From: CAYLXP01 sp964387425
GTDB taxonomy: Bacteria > Verrucomicrobiota > Kiritimatiellia > UBA8416
Assembly: GCA_964387425.1 (NCBI GenBank)
Contig: CAYLXP010000003.1
Coordinates: 8,947-72,946 of the forward strand
Reading direction: 5' to 3'
Length of the DNA: 64,000 nucleotides
Below, piece by piece: positions 26,349 through 34,802 of the stretch. How positions within the stretch are numbered: the stretch's first letter is position 1; each line of letters starts with the position of its first letter. The notes below the pieces were generated by a model that was not told where the DNA came from, did not search any database, and saw nothing but the letters and a program-made list of their open reading frames with translations. The translations under genes were made by a program, and so were the position numbers.

Positions 26349-27737
26349 TCAATCCAGTGCGTAGTCCGGATTGGCCGTAAGTTCGGGAGCTCCGACCTCT
26401 TGTTCCCAACGACGCAGTTTCTTGATGATCTGCCGCGTCTTCTCTGGATGGCTTTTCGACAGGTCCTTCTCTTCGTTCGGATCCTGCTCAAGGTCGTACA
26501 GTTCGTAGGTTCCGTACTCCACCACCTCGCGCAGCTTCCACTTGCCATCATAGATTACGTTGCGCCAGGGATACCTCCAGATCTTGGTCTTCTCGTTGAA
26601 ATTCGCATACTTCGGGTAGTAGCAGACGATGGAGCGCTCCGGCAGTTTATCGGTCTTTCCCGTCAGCAAAGGCGCCAGGCTTTCACCATCGAGGATGTAA
26701 TCCTTCGGACGAGGCAGACCGGCCAGATCCGAGAAGGTGGGATAGAGGTCGATGTGCGTGATTCGCTCATGGCTAACGGTGCCGGCCTTGATCTTCCCTG
26801 GCCACTTAAAGAAGTATGGCACGCGCATGCCGCCGTCGTACACGTCGCCTTTCTGACCACGGAACCCGCCGGTCAGGTCGGGGGTATAGGCCCCGTTGTC
26901 GGATGAGAAGATCACGATGGTGTTCTCTTCGATGCCCATCTCCTTCAGTGCATCGAGAAGCTTGCCCGCACAGTTGTCGAGGTGTTTCGTCATGGCGGCA
27001 ACGATGGGGATGCGGTCTGGGTTGCGGTCTTTGAATTCCATCCCTTTCAGCTTTTCAGTGAAATGGTCGATGAGCTCCTGCGGGGCTTCGAACGGGGCGT
27101 GGATCTGGTAGTACGGCATGTAGAGGAAGAAGGGCTGCTCCCTCTTGACCGAGGCTTTCATGAACTTGATGGCCTCGTAGGTGAAATACTCATTGGAGTC
27201 CATTCCCTCGGGAAGCTCCAAGGGCGGGTCTGAGCGGCTGTCGTCGTAGTGGCCGCGACAGACGTGCGCCTCATCGAACCCGTGGTAGCGCGGGTGCAGG
27301 TCAGGGCGGTAATTCCCAGCATGCCACTTCCCGTACATCGCCGTCGCGTAGCCGTTCGCCTTGAAGTGCTCTCCGAACGTCGTCTTCTCTAAGGGCAGAC
27401 CAGTCAGTTTCGGCACGATGTACTTGATCAGGTGCTCCTTACCACGATGGTGCTCCATCACGCGGTAGCCGCCGGTGCGCGGAGCATACTGACCGCTCAA
27501 GATGGCGATGCGGGATGGCTGGCAGGTCGAGTGTGAGGCATAGCCATTCGTAAACCTCATGCCTTCGCTGCAGAGACGGTCAAGATGAGGCGTCTCCAAC
27601 CACTCCGTCCCGTAGCAGCGTAAACCGCCATACCCGAGGTCATCCGCCAAAATGAACACGACATTCGGTCGATCAGCAGCCCGAACTGCGAGACCAAAGG
27701 CCAGGGGCAGAATAATACTCAGCTTCGCTATATTCAC
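26349..27737 (-). CDS. Exported S1-family sulfatase
   Basis: 462 residues from the GTG at 27737, preferred because GGGAGG lies just upstream and it gives a proper signal peptide (NIAKLSIILPLAFGLAVRAA). The frame stays open upstream to 28109, but that part is repeat and the antisense of the next gene. RPNVVFILADDLGYGGLRCY and HSTCQPSRIAILSGQY (C72) are the S1 metal and formylglycine motifs; AMYGKWHAG and IFSSDNGAYTP complete the site. It resembles arylsulfatases of the S1_16/S1_20 type, a tentative placement. A MITE-like element separates it from the GH94 gene upstream. Confidence 0.9.
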   Translation of the reverse strand: MNIAKLSIILPLAFGLAVRAADRPNVVFILADDLGYGGLRCYGTEWLETPHLDRLCSEGMRFTNGYASHSTCQPSRIAILSGQYAPRTGGYRVMEHHRGKEHLIKYIVPKLTGLPLEKTTFGEHFKANGYATAMYGKWHAGNYRPDLHPRYHGFDEAHVCRGHYDDSRSDPPLELPEGMDSNEYFTYEAIKFMKASVKREQPFFLYMPYYQIHAPFEAPQELIDHFTEKLKGMEFKDRNPDRIPIVAAMTKHLDNCAGKLLDALKEMGIEENTIVIFSSDNGAYTPDLTGGFRGQKGDVYDGGMRVPYFFKWPGKIKAGTVSHERITHIDLYPTFSDLAGLPRPKDYILDGESLAPLLTGKTDKLPERSIVCYYPKYANFNEKTKIWRYPWRNVIYDGKWKLREVVEYGTYELYDLEQDPNEEKDLSKSHPEKTRQIIKKLRRWEQEVGAPELTANPDYALD

Positions 27738-27766
27738 AGACACCTCCCTATTGCCTACAATTGAGT

Positions 27767-27902
27767 GCGTGTTGCCCAAATCGAGATTCCTCGGCTTCGC
27801 TCGGAATGACAACCTTGGAACCATCGGGTTTCCCAAGGAACTGTCATGCTGAGCTTGCCGAAGCATCTCGCCGAAGGCGCGGCTGCGATTTGAGCAACAC
27901 GC
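27767..27902. repeat. 136-bp MITE-like element with 17-bp terminal inverted repeats
   Basis: Left end GCGTGTTGCCCAAATCG (27767-27783) and right end CGATTTGAGCAACACGC (27886-27902) are inverted copies with one mismatch. The interior carries CTCGGCTTCGCTCGG and GCTTGCCGAAGC hairpins. It ends 8 bp from the GH94 stop and 29 bp before the sulfatase start, so it fits neatly between two genes of one strand. Confidence 0.7.
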
Positions 27903-27910
27903 GTTGATAC

Positions 27911-30101
27911 TCAACCCAACGTAACCCTTACCTCCACGGTAGTCCCCGCGTCCACGGCGGGGACGATACAACCATCCAGAACCTGCCCATCCACGGTCAT
28001 ACCCTTGACGCCCTTGTTCACCCCGTCGGGGTTCTCGATCGTGATGTTGTACGTCGCCCCGCGGAACAGCCTGGTAACGCTGAACGCCTTCCACTCCCGG
28101 GGCACACAAGGATCAATTTTCAGGCCCTCGTAATCCGGCTGAATGCCGAGGATGTGCTGCGAAATGGCAACCCAGTTCCAGGCCGCCGTCCCTGTAAGCC
28201 AGGAGTTCTTGGCTTCACCCGGCTTGAATGCATCTTTGCCGGCGATCATCTGCGCATAGACGTAGGGCTCCATGCGATGCAGATCTGACATCTCTTCGCG
28301 ATAGGCCGGTGCAACGCGTTTCCAGTAGTCCAGGGCACGTTCACCGTTACCGGCATTGGTCTCGCCGATAATGACCCACGGATTGTTGTGACAGAAGATC
28401 CCGGCATTCTCCTTGTAGCCCGCCGGGTAGGTAGAGATCTCGCCGTACTCTACAACGTACTTCGAGAACGGTGGGTTGTTGAGCACAATACCATGCTCAC
28501 ACGCCAGGCGATCTTCAACGGAATCAAGCGCCTTCCGACAAAGTCCCTCCTCTGCGCCAATCTCCGCCATGGTGCAGAAGCCCTGGGATTCGATGAAAAT
28601 CTGACCCTCTTCGTTCTCCTTACTGCCGACAGGTTTCCCATAGTAGTCGTACGCCCTCAGAAACCACTCCCCGTCCCAGCCGTGCTCTTTGACCGCAGCC
28701 ACCATGTTATCCACCTCAGCTAGCGCCGAGGCAGCCGCATCCCCCAGCCCCCGGGCCTCGCAGAGACGCGCGTATTCGCGACCGTAGAGGACGAACTGGC
28801 CGGCAATCATGAGTGACTCGGCTACGCCGCCCTGCTGGTTCTCCGTCGTCTGGAACGACTCGTTCGGATCCTCGGAGAAACAGTTCAGGTTCAGGCAGTC
28901 GTTCCAGTCGGCTCGACCGATCAGCGGCAATCCATGCGGTCCCAGGTTGTTAACCGTGAAAGCAAACGATCGGGACAGGTGCTCGAACAGACTCTCGGCC
29001 TTGCTCTCATCGTTGTCGAACGGCACCTTCTCATCGAGAATGCCCCAGTCGCCGGTCTCCTTGATGTAGGCACTGACAGAGAGAATCAGCCAAAGCGGGT
29101 CATCGTTGAAGTTGCTGCCAATATCGGCGTTACCGCGCTTCGTCAGAGGCTGGTACTGATGATACGCCGAACCGTCTTCAAACTGCGTGGCCGCAATATC
29201 CAGAATGCGCTCACGAGCGCGTTCGGGGACCTGGTGCACGAAACCAATCAGATCCTGGTTGGAATCGCGGAATCCCATGCCACGGCCGATACCCGACTCG
29301 AAGAAGCTGGCGCTACGCGACATGTTGAACGTAACCATGCACTGGTAGGGATTCCAGATGTTGACCATCCGATCGAGCCTCTCGTCGCCCGTCGAGACCT
29401 GGTAAACATCAAGCAGGCCGTCCCACATGGAGGAGAGGTCAGCCAGCGCGGCGTCCACCTTCTCAACCGTATCAAACCGGGCGATTAACGCTTTCGCTTT
29501 GGTCTTGTTGATGACCCCTTTCGACTCCCATTTCTCGTCGCCCCCGTTCTCAACATAGCCAAGCACAAACACCAACTCATGCTGTTCGCCGGCGGCGAGC
29601 TCAATCTCAAGATAGTGCGAGGCGATGGGAGACCAGCCGTGAGCCACTGAGTTTCGTGGCGCTCCCTCGGTNNNNNNNNNNNNNNNNNNNNNNNNNNNNN
29701 NNNNNNNNNNNNNNNNNNNNNNNNNNNNNNNNNNNNNNNNNNNNNNNNNNNNNNNNNNNNNNNNNNNNNNNCTTCTCCCCGGTGAAGGTGGAGTAGCTGA
29801 GTCCGTGACGACACTCATAGAGATCGAGATCGGTCTGAGTTGGTTTCCAGCCCGGATTCCAGACCGTGTCACCATCTTTGATGTAGTAGTAGCGACCGCC
29901 GGTGTCGATCGGCACGTTGTTGTAGCGATAGCGCGTCAGCCGACGAAACTTGGCATCCTTGTAGAAGCAGTAGCCTCCCGCCGTATTGGAGATCAGCCCG
30001 AAGAACTCCTCGTTACCCAGGTAGTTGATCCAAGGAAAGGGCGTCCGAGGGTTTGTGATCACATATTCGCGGGCCAGGTCGTCAAAGTGTCCGTATCTCA
30101 C
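27911..30101 (-). CDS. GH94 cellobiose/chitobiose phosphorylase-like protein, interrupted by an assembly gap
   Basis: The N-terminal 110 residues (from the ATG at 30101) read MRYGHFDDLAREYVITNPRT ... and closely match cellobiose/chitobiose phosphorylases. After the N run, the rest continues to 27911 in a different frame, including GMGFRDSNQDLIGFVHQVPE and LIGRADWNDCLNLNCFSEDP with the DWND catalytic region. The frame break lies only at the 100-N filler, so it is an assembly artefact. Relative to the usual ~810 residues, roughly 300 bp appear to be missing. No signal peptide; cytoplasmic phosphorolysis of imported disaccharides is expected. It is the most canonical GH94 of the four. Confidence 0.88.
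29672..29771. other. Assembly gap (100 Ns)
   Basis: Exactly 100 N bases, a standard filler length, inside the GH94 gene. The reading frames on its two sides do not agree, so its true length is not 100 bp. Confidence 0.98.
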
Positions 30102-30508
30102 GATGTGTCTCCAGCTAGGTGTCGTATCGTCATGAATACTAGTGCATACCCACCACTACAGGAAGTGCATATAGCAGTGATATTACGACTTGCACCGCTG
30201 ACATCACGCACTGCCCACAGATGCGCAATTGATGCGTCCCAGCACCCCGGCAGTGTGCTGAGAGTTCTGCAATTTCGTTTGCCACAACTATCTGCTGGTA
30301 GGGTTGGGCCTCTGGCCCGACCGGGATACGAACTGGACTCTGTGTGCTCACCGAAGATAGCCGAAGACTCAACGTCTGCTGCTCGGAAACCTCAAGTGGT
30401 GAGGTGACCTCAAGTGTTGATCCCGGCCGACCGAGACGGTCAGCCCTACCATCGTTGTCATGCCCTTCTGTAATTGCGGAAGATTCGGCACTCAACCGTA
30501 GCCCCGCG
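30102..30508. other. Gene-free interval between SGNH and GH94 genes
   Basis: No gene or RNA is recognisable in these 407 bp. It should hold the promoter of the GH94 gene (start 30101). At 30498-30512 the text GTAGCCCCGCGCTAC joins the two end words of the 128-bp palindromic family with nothing between them, and overlaps the TAA of the SGNH gene, perhaps a collapsed copy. Confidence 0.5.
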
Positions 30509-31573
30509 CTACTTAAGCCCCTCAAGAATCGTGAAGACTTCATCCGCCAGCATCGATGCGCCTTCCACGCCGAGATGCACGGGGTCCTCGGGGCGCTCAG
30601 ACCGAAGGTTTCGTTCCGATGATATCGTTTCTCCCTGCACAACGAAGAGTTGCTTATCCCCTTCGCTTCGGCGCTCTGCAACGAGAGCCTCGAGAACACC
30701 CCGATACTCTTGAATCGTGTGCCCCGTCTTCTCTGCCTTCGGCTTCTTTGTGTAGAGAGGCGTAATGCAGAGAATCCGGGTATCAGGGTGGTGCGTCCGA
30801 ATCGCGTCAAGCAGCCGGGCATAGTCCTGTCGATACATATCCGGGGACTTGTGGTTGAAGTGCAGGTCGTTGTAGCCGACGAGAATCGTGATCAGGTCGA
30901 TCTGCTCCCAGTCCTCCAACATCTGGTCAACCGGAACCGACACCTTACCGCCACCGACCGCGAGGTTGAAGAGCTCGTGATCCAGTTTGCGGGAGAGCAG
31001 ATACGGCCAGGTCGTGTGACTTGCCCCGCCCTGCCCCACGCCATGAGAAATGGAGTCACCCAGGGCCACGTAGACACCCTTGTTGCCTGGCGGCTTCAAA
31101 AGGCGTGCGCCATCATCGATTTCCAAGTCGGTGAACACAGCGTTGGCATAGCTGGGCAACACCACTTCGAAGCGCGATACTCCGTCCACTGTCGACTGCC
31201 ATCCTACCGTTGCGCCCTTCGTTTTCGGCGGGAACGGAAACTCGCCGATGAGCTTGCCGTTCTCGAACACCGCAAAGACGGAGCCCATGTAGTTGGCCGA
31301 CAGGATCGTGAATCGTGCGGCCAGCCATGCGCTATCGCTTCTGAAATCCAAGACCACGCCCGCAGTATTCCGTGCGTTGACCGGATTCAGCCCCAGCTCC
31401 TTGCGCGGCAGAGCCAGGACATCCTCGCGGTGACGCTGAAACTGAACCCCGAACTTTTCGTGAGTGATGTACTGGGCACCACGGAAATGGAGGCGCGAAT
31501 CCGCGCCCTGGATGAGCTGCCCCGCGTGGGCCAGTTCACAGAACAGCAGCGCTGCAAGAAGCCATGTCCGCAT
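30509..31573 (-). CDS. Exported SGNH hydrolase (CE2-like acetylesterase architecture)
   Basis: 354 residues with a signal peptide (MRTWLLAALLFCELAHA). Residues ~18-170 form a beta-sandwich opening RLHFRGAQYITHEKFGVQFQ; the rest is an SGNH hydrolase with VALGDSISHGVGQ (nucleophile Ser), NLAVGGGKVSVP, TILVGYNDLHF and EDPVHLG (Asp/His). The same two-domain block occurs fused to a sulfatase at 18933-22181, so these are paralogues. The order matches CE2 carbohydrate acetylesterases. It starts 3 bp after the GPH transporter stop and ends the compact operon beginning at 37160. Probable role: de-acetylation of the glycan before or during uptake. Confidence 0.87.
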   Translation of the reverse strand: MRTWLLAALLFCELAHAGQLIQGADSRLHFRGAQYITHEKFGVQFQRHREDVLALPRKELGLNPVNARNTAGVVLDFRSDSAWLAARFTILSANYMGSVFAVFENGKLIGEFPFPPKTKGATVGWQSTVDGVSRFEVVLPSYANAVFTDLEIDDGARLLKPPGNKGVYVALGDSISHGVGQGGASHTTWPYLLSRKLDHELFNLAVGGGKVSVPVDQMLEDWEQIDLITILVGYNDLHFNHKSPDMYRQDYARLLDAIRTHHPDTRILCITPLYTKKPKAEKTGHTIQEYRGVLEALVAERRSEGDKQLFVVQGETISSERNLRSERPEDPVHLGVEGASMLADEVFTILEGLK

Positions 31574-31576
31574 GCT

Positions 31577-33013
31577 CTACACCTTGCCTCGCCGCGCTTC
31601 AAGCTGTTCGCGAATCTCCTCTGCCTTCTCACGCGTGATGGGGAAGAACTTCAGAAGCCCCAGTGCGGCAATGAGAGAAACCACCGGGATCAGGATGTAT
31701 CCCAGGCGCATATTGCGCATCACGGCTTCCGGCTGGTCCCCGCCCAGCGCCGCATCGAAACCGGTCAGCTCAAGCAGAGGACCGGAGACGAGGAAACCAA
31801 CGCAAAAGCTGAGTTTCAGAACCCAGGAGAAGATCGAGGCAAAGCTACCCTCGCGACGCTCCCCCGTCTTGAGCTCGTCCAGATCGACGACGTCGATCTG
31901 CATTGAGGGAATCATCAGCCAGAGACCGGCATAGCCGGCACCGATGAAGACGGTGTTGAGCAGCATGAAATAGGGGTATGCAGGATTGAACGTCCACCAG
32001 GTCGTGCAGGCCGAGAAGAGCACAAGACAGGTGGCAATCGCCAGGCATTTGATCTTCCCGATCTTCTCTGAGAGCTTCCGGAAGATGGGAATGAACGAAA
32101 GGCTGAAGACCGTGTAGATGAACGTCCCGTAGCCCGCGAAGCGGGAGGCAATATCCCAGTCGCCGCCGAGCACATAGTAGGTGCCAACATAGCGTCCATA
32201 GCTGTCGAAGATGGCAGTTCCCAGAAGGAAGAAGACCGTAAACAGGCACATGGTCATGAAGGGGCGGTTGGAAAACGTCTCGCCCAGGCTGTGGAACAGG
32301 TTCACCTTCTTCTGCTTCCGTGTCAGGTCGCTCTCGTAGTAGCGCTCTTTCACGAAGATCGCCGGGATAACGCCGCAGATCACGATCACCACGCCGATGA
32401 TCAAGCTGATGTAGCGCATGCCGTTGACGGTACTGGCTTCGCCCGTGGCCGGGTCCGCGAACATCGGACGAAGAGTGATCCACCAGACCCAGCCATTGAC
32501 GAACCCGGCAATCGTCTGGAAGTAGCCGCGGACAGCCGTGACACGGGTGCGCTCGTTGTAGTCCGGCGTCATTTCCATCAGTAGGCTCTGGTACGGCATG
32601 GCCCAGATGGTGAAGCAGGTGTAGAAGAGAATCCCGAACCCGATCACCCATAGCATGGTCAGCTCCTGGCTCAGGTCGCGAGGGAACCACCAAATCAGCG
32701 GATAGGTGACGCCCGCGAGAATGGAGCCTACGAGGATGTAGGGACGTCTACGACCCCATCGCGTACGCGTGTTGTCCGAGATGCACCCCATGATGGGATC
32801 AATGATTCCGTCCCACAAACGCAGGGACATGAGAATGATCGACACGTAAAGCGGTCGCATCTCCAACTCCATGTTGAAGAACGGATACGCGATGCTCACC
32901 AGGACCCAGACCCCGAGAATATCGACCGGCCCACCAAGGGCATAGGCCAACTTCTTGCCGAAGGGAACTCGATCTTCAGAGGCAACAACTGGTTGTTTCT
33001 GACTCTCACTCAT
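31577..33013 (-). CDS. GPH-family sugar:cation symporter (MFS fold)
   Basis: 478 residues with about twelve hydrophobic segments. LWDGIIDPIMGCISDNTRTR followed by WGRRRPYILVG is the signature of the glycoside-pentoside-hexuronide:cation symporter family, and LDELKTGERREGSFASIFSW matches the conserved C-terminal loop. Such proteins import glycosides or uronides with a proton or sodium ion across the inner membrane. It is placed between a sulfatase (stop 5 bp upstream) and an SGNH esterase (3 bp downstream), so it is probably the importer for the desulfated product of this operon. Exact substrate unknown. Confidence 0.9.
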   Translation of the reverse strand: MSESQKQPVVASEDRVPFGKKLAYALGGPVDILGVWVLVSIAYPFFNMELEMRPLYVSIILMSLRLWDGIIDPIMGCISDNTRTRWGRRRPYILVGSILAGVTYPLIWWFPRDLSQELTMLWVIGFGILFYTCFTIWAMPYQSLLMEMTPDYNERTRVTAVRGYFQTIAGFVNGWVWWITLRPMFADPATGEASTVNGMRYISLIIGVVIVICGVIPAIFVKERYYESDLTRKQKKVNLFHSLGETFSNRPFMTMCLFTVFFLLGTAIFDSYGRYVGTYYVLGGDWDIASRFAGYGTFIYTVFSLSFIPIFRKLSEKIGKIKCLAIATCLVLFSACTTWWTFNPAYPYFMLLNTVFIGAGYAGLWLMIPSMQIDVVDLDELKTGERREGSFASIFSWVLKLSFCVGFLVSGPLLELTGFDAALGGDQPEAVMRNMRLGYILIPVVSLIAALGLLKFFPITREKAEEIREQLEARRGKV

Positions 33014-33018
33014 GGGTT

Positions 33019-34797
33019 CTACCGTTCCTCCTTATGTCCAAACTCACCAAACGTCCCGGGAAGGCGACGAACGTACGCATCCAGCTCTTTCTTCAAAGCC
33101 GCAAGCTTGACGGCATACTCCGGGTTCCCCACCAGGTTACGCTGCTCCCCCGGGTCTGCATTGAGATCGTAGAGCTGATCCCGGTCCGAAAAACTCGGAT
33201 AGCCCTTGATCGCAACTTGGTCGACATCGTGCCCACCGGGGATGAGAAAGAGATGGCTGAAAGGCGCCATGGGATCGGTGGTCGGGATGGGCCTGCCACG
33301 GGCAGCCAGGACCGCATTGTTCTCTTCGAGTAGTTTGCGCCGCTCCTCAAGCGGCATGTTCTCGGCGTACTCGGGGTAACGCAGCGCGAGATACTTGAAT
33401 CCATCTTTCAGGACGGCGCGTCCGTAACCCATCTCAAAGTAGAGCGAATCATGGATGGCGTCCGCTTTGCCGGCCAGGATTGTCACGAAGCTCTTCCCAT
33501 CCAGCTTCTTGCCACTGTAATCGCCGCCGGCAAGATCGAGCAACGTGGGCGCCAAGTCCGGAAGCTGAAGCTGAGCCGCTGTAACCGTCCCAACAGGGAA
33601 GCCACCTTTGCGCCAGATCAATGCCGCCGTACGGGTGCCGGCAACATAGGCACCGCCCTTGGCCTCGGTACCGTGATCACTCACGAACACAATGACCGTG
33701 TTATCCGCCACTCCGGAGTCTTCGAGCTTCGCAACGATTGCCGTCATGGCATCGTCCAGCCAGAGCACCTGGCCCGTGTTCCACCCCGTAATGCCTGCCG
33801 CTTTCAGCCGGGTGTCGATCCTCTCTCGGGGCGCCTGAACATCGGGAATCGCATCCAGGATGCCCTCGGGGGTAACACTGGCCGTGTTGCGCCATGAACG
33901 TTTGGGATCAAACGGGCCATGTGGAATGGTCGTGGCCATGTAGAGGAAGAAGGGCTTGCCTCCCGCTACGCTCTGCTCAATGAAATCAAGCGCACCCTCG
34001 GTAATCCACTCCTGGTTGTGAGCGGCGAGCGGCTTGATGCCGTCGGCGTCGGGATTGCCGAAGTAGAGCCGCTCGGCGTAGTCGAAGCCACTGGCCCTGA
34101 ACGCCGCCTTCAGAAGCATTGCGTTTCGTGCCAGTGTGGGGGCCACACGTGGATCGCCCAGCTCGATCGTATAGGGCAAGCGCTCAATGCCGTCCACCTC
34201 GATCGCATGGTTCTTGCCGACAGCCCCGGTGACATACCCAGCCTGTTGCATCAGCAGAGGAAGCGTCGTCTCGCCGGGAACGATGTCGGTATTGAACCCG
34301 ACCATGGACTGTCCATCCTTCTTCATCTGCCCCAGGAAGCGATGCCCGCGGGCACGACTCGGGAACTTACCGGTGAGGATGGCGAAACGGCTCGGTGTGC
34401 AGACCGGCGACGGCGAGTGCATGTTCTCGAGGACCACTCCCTCGGAGGCCAGGCGGTCAAGCGTAGGCATAAGGCTCTTGCCCTTGCCTTCAGGAAGAAA
34501 CGTGCACAGCGTCCGGCTGAGATCGTCAGCCACGACCACGATGATGTTGGGACGGGCCGCCGCGGAAGCGGAATGCAGGGCCAAGCCAATCAGCAGCATA
34601 GACAGACAGCGCGTCACCGCATTGCGTGAGCAGTAGCCCCGGCTTCTCCGAAGCCGAGGGCGGATACATGAATCGGCACTGGTTGATTCATCAGCGTCGC
34701 CGAACGGATCAACGCGTCGTGCAGATCCGCGCTGGGCTTCGGAGAAGCCCGCGCTACTCGGAAGAGCCGGCGAAGAAAGCCACCTATGCATGATCAT
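33019..34797 (-). CDS. S1-family sulfatase with a palindromic repeat in its 5' coding region
   Basis: 592 residues if translation starts at 34797, where AAAGGAG sits 6 nt before the ATG and 5 nt after the previous stop. The first ~60 residues are then largely encoded by the 128-bp palindromic element (34632-34759), and the signal peptide (TRCLSMLLIGLALHSASAA) begins near residue 61. Restart at GTG 34617 or ATG 34599 would give a normal export signal, but I see no ribosome site there. The sulfatase core is intact: RPNIIVVVADDLSRTL, PVCTPSRFAILTGKFP (C133 in the long form), VFVSDHGTEAKGG. Likely exported; substrate unknown. It belongs to the GH-A/sulfatase/GPH/SGNH operon. Confidence 0.85.
   Translation of the reverse strand: MIMHRWLSSPALPSSAGFSEAQRGSARRVDPFGDADESTSADSCIRPRLRRSRGYCSRNAVTRCLSMLLIGLALHSASAAARPNIIVVVADDLSRTLCTFLPEGKGKSLMPTLDRLASEGVVLENMHSPSPVCTPSRFAILTGKFPSRARGHRFLGQMKKDGQSMVGFNTDIVPGETTLPLLMQQAGYVTGAVGKNHAIEVDGIERLPYTIELGDPRVAPTLARNAMLLKAAFRASGFDYAERLYFGNPDADGIKPLAAHNQEWITEGALDFIEQSVAGGKPFFLYMATTIPHGPFDPKRSWRNTASVTPEGILDAIPDVQAPRERIDTRLKAAGITGWNTGQVLWLDDAMTAIVAKLEDSGVADNTVIVFVSDHGTEAKGGAYVAGTRTAALIWRKGGFPVGTVTAAQLQLPDLAPTLLDLAGGDYSGKKLDGKSFVTILAGKADAIHDSLYFEMGYGRAVLKDGFKYLALRYPEYAENMPLEERRKLLEENNAVLAARGRPIPTTDPMAPFSHLFLIPGGHDVDQVAIKGYPSFSDRDQLYDLNADPGEQRNLVGNPEYAVKLAALKKELDAYVRRLPGTFGEFGHKEER
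34632..34759. repeat. 128-bp palindromic element at the 5' end of a sulfatase gene
   Basis: Same length and same end sequences as the copy at 12739-12866 (AGTAGCCCCGGCTTCTCCGA ... CGGAGAAGCCCGCGCTACTC), with a different middle. It lies between a good ribosome-binding site/ATG at 34797 and the sulfatase signal peptide. Confidence 0.8.
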
Positions 34798-34802
34798 CTC
34801 CT

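Noticed and set aside
27738..28109. N-terminal extension of the sulfatase at 26349-27737 up to 28109
   Set aside because: The added sequence is the MITE-like element and the antisense of the GH94 gene; a good ribosome site and signal peptide begin at GTG 27737.
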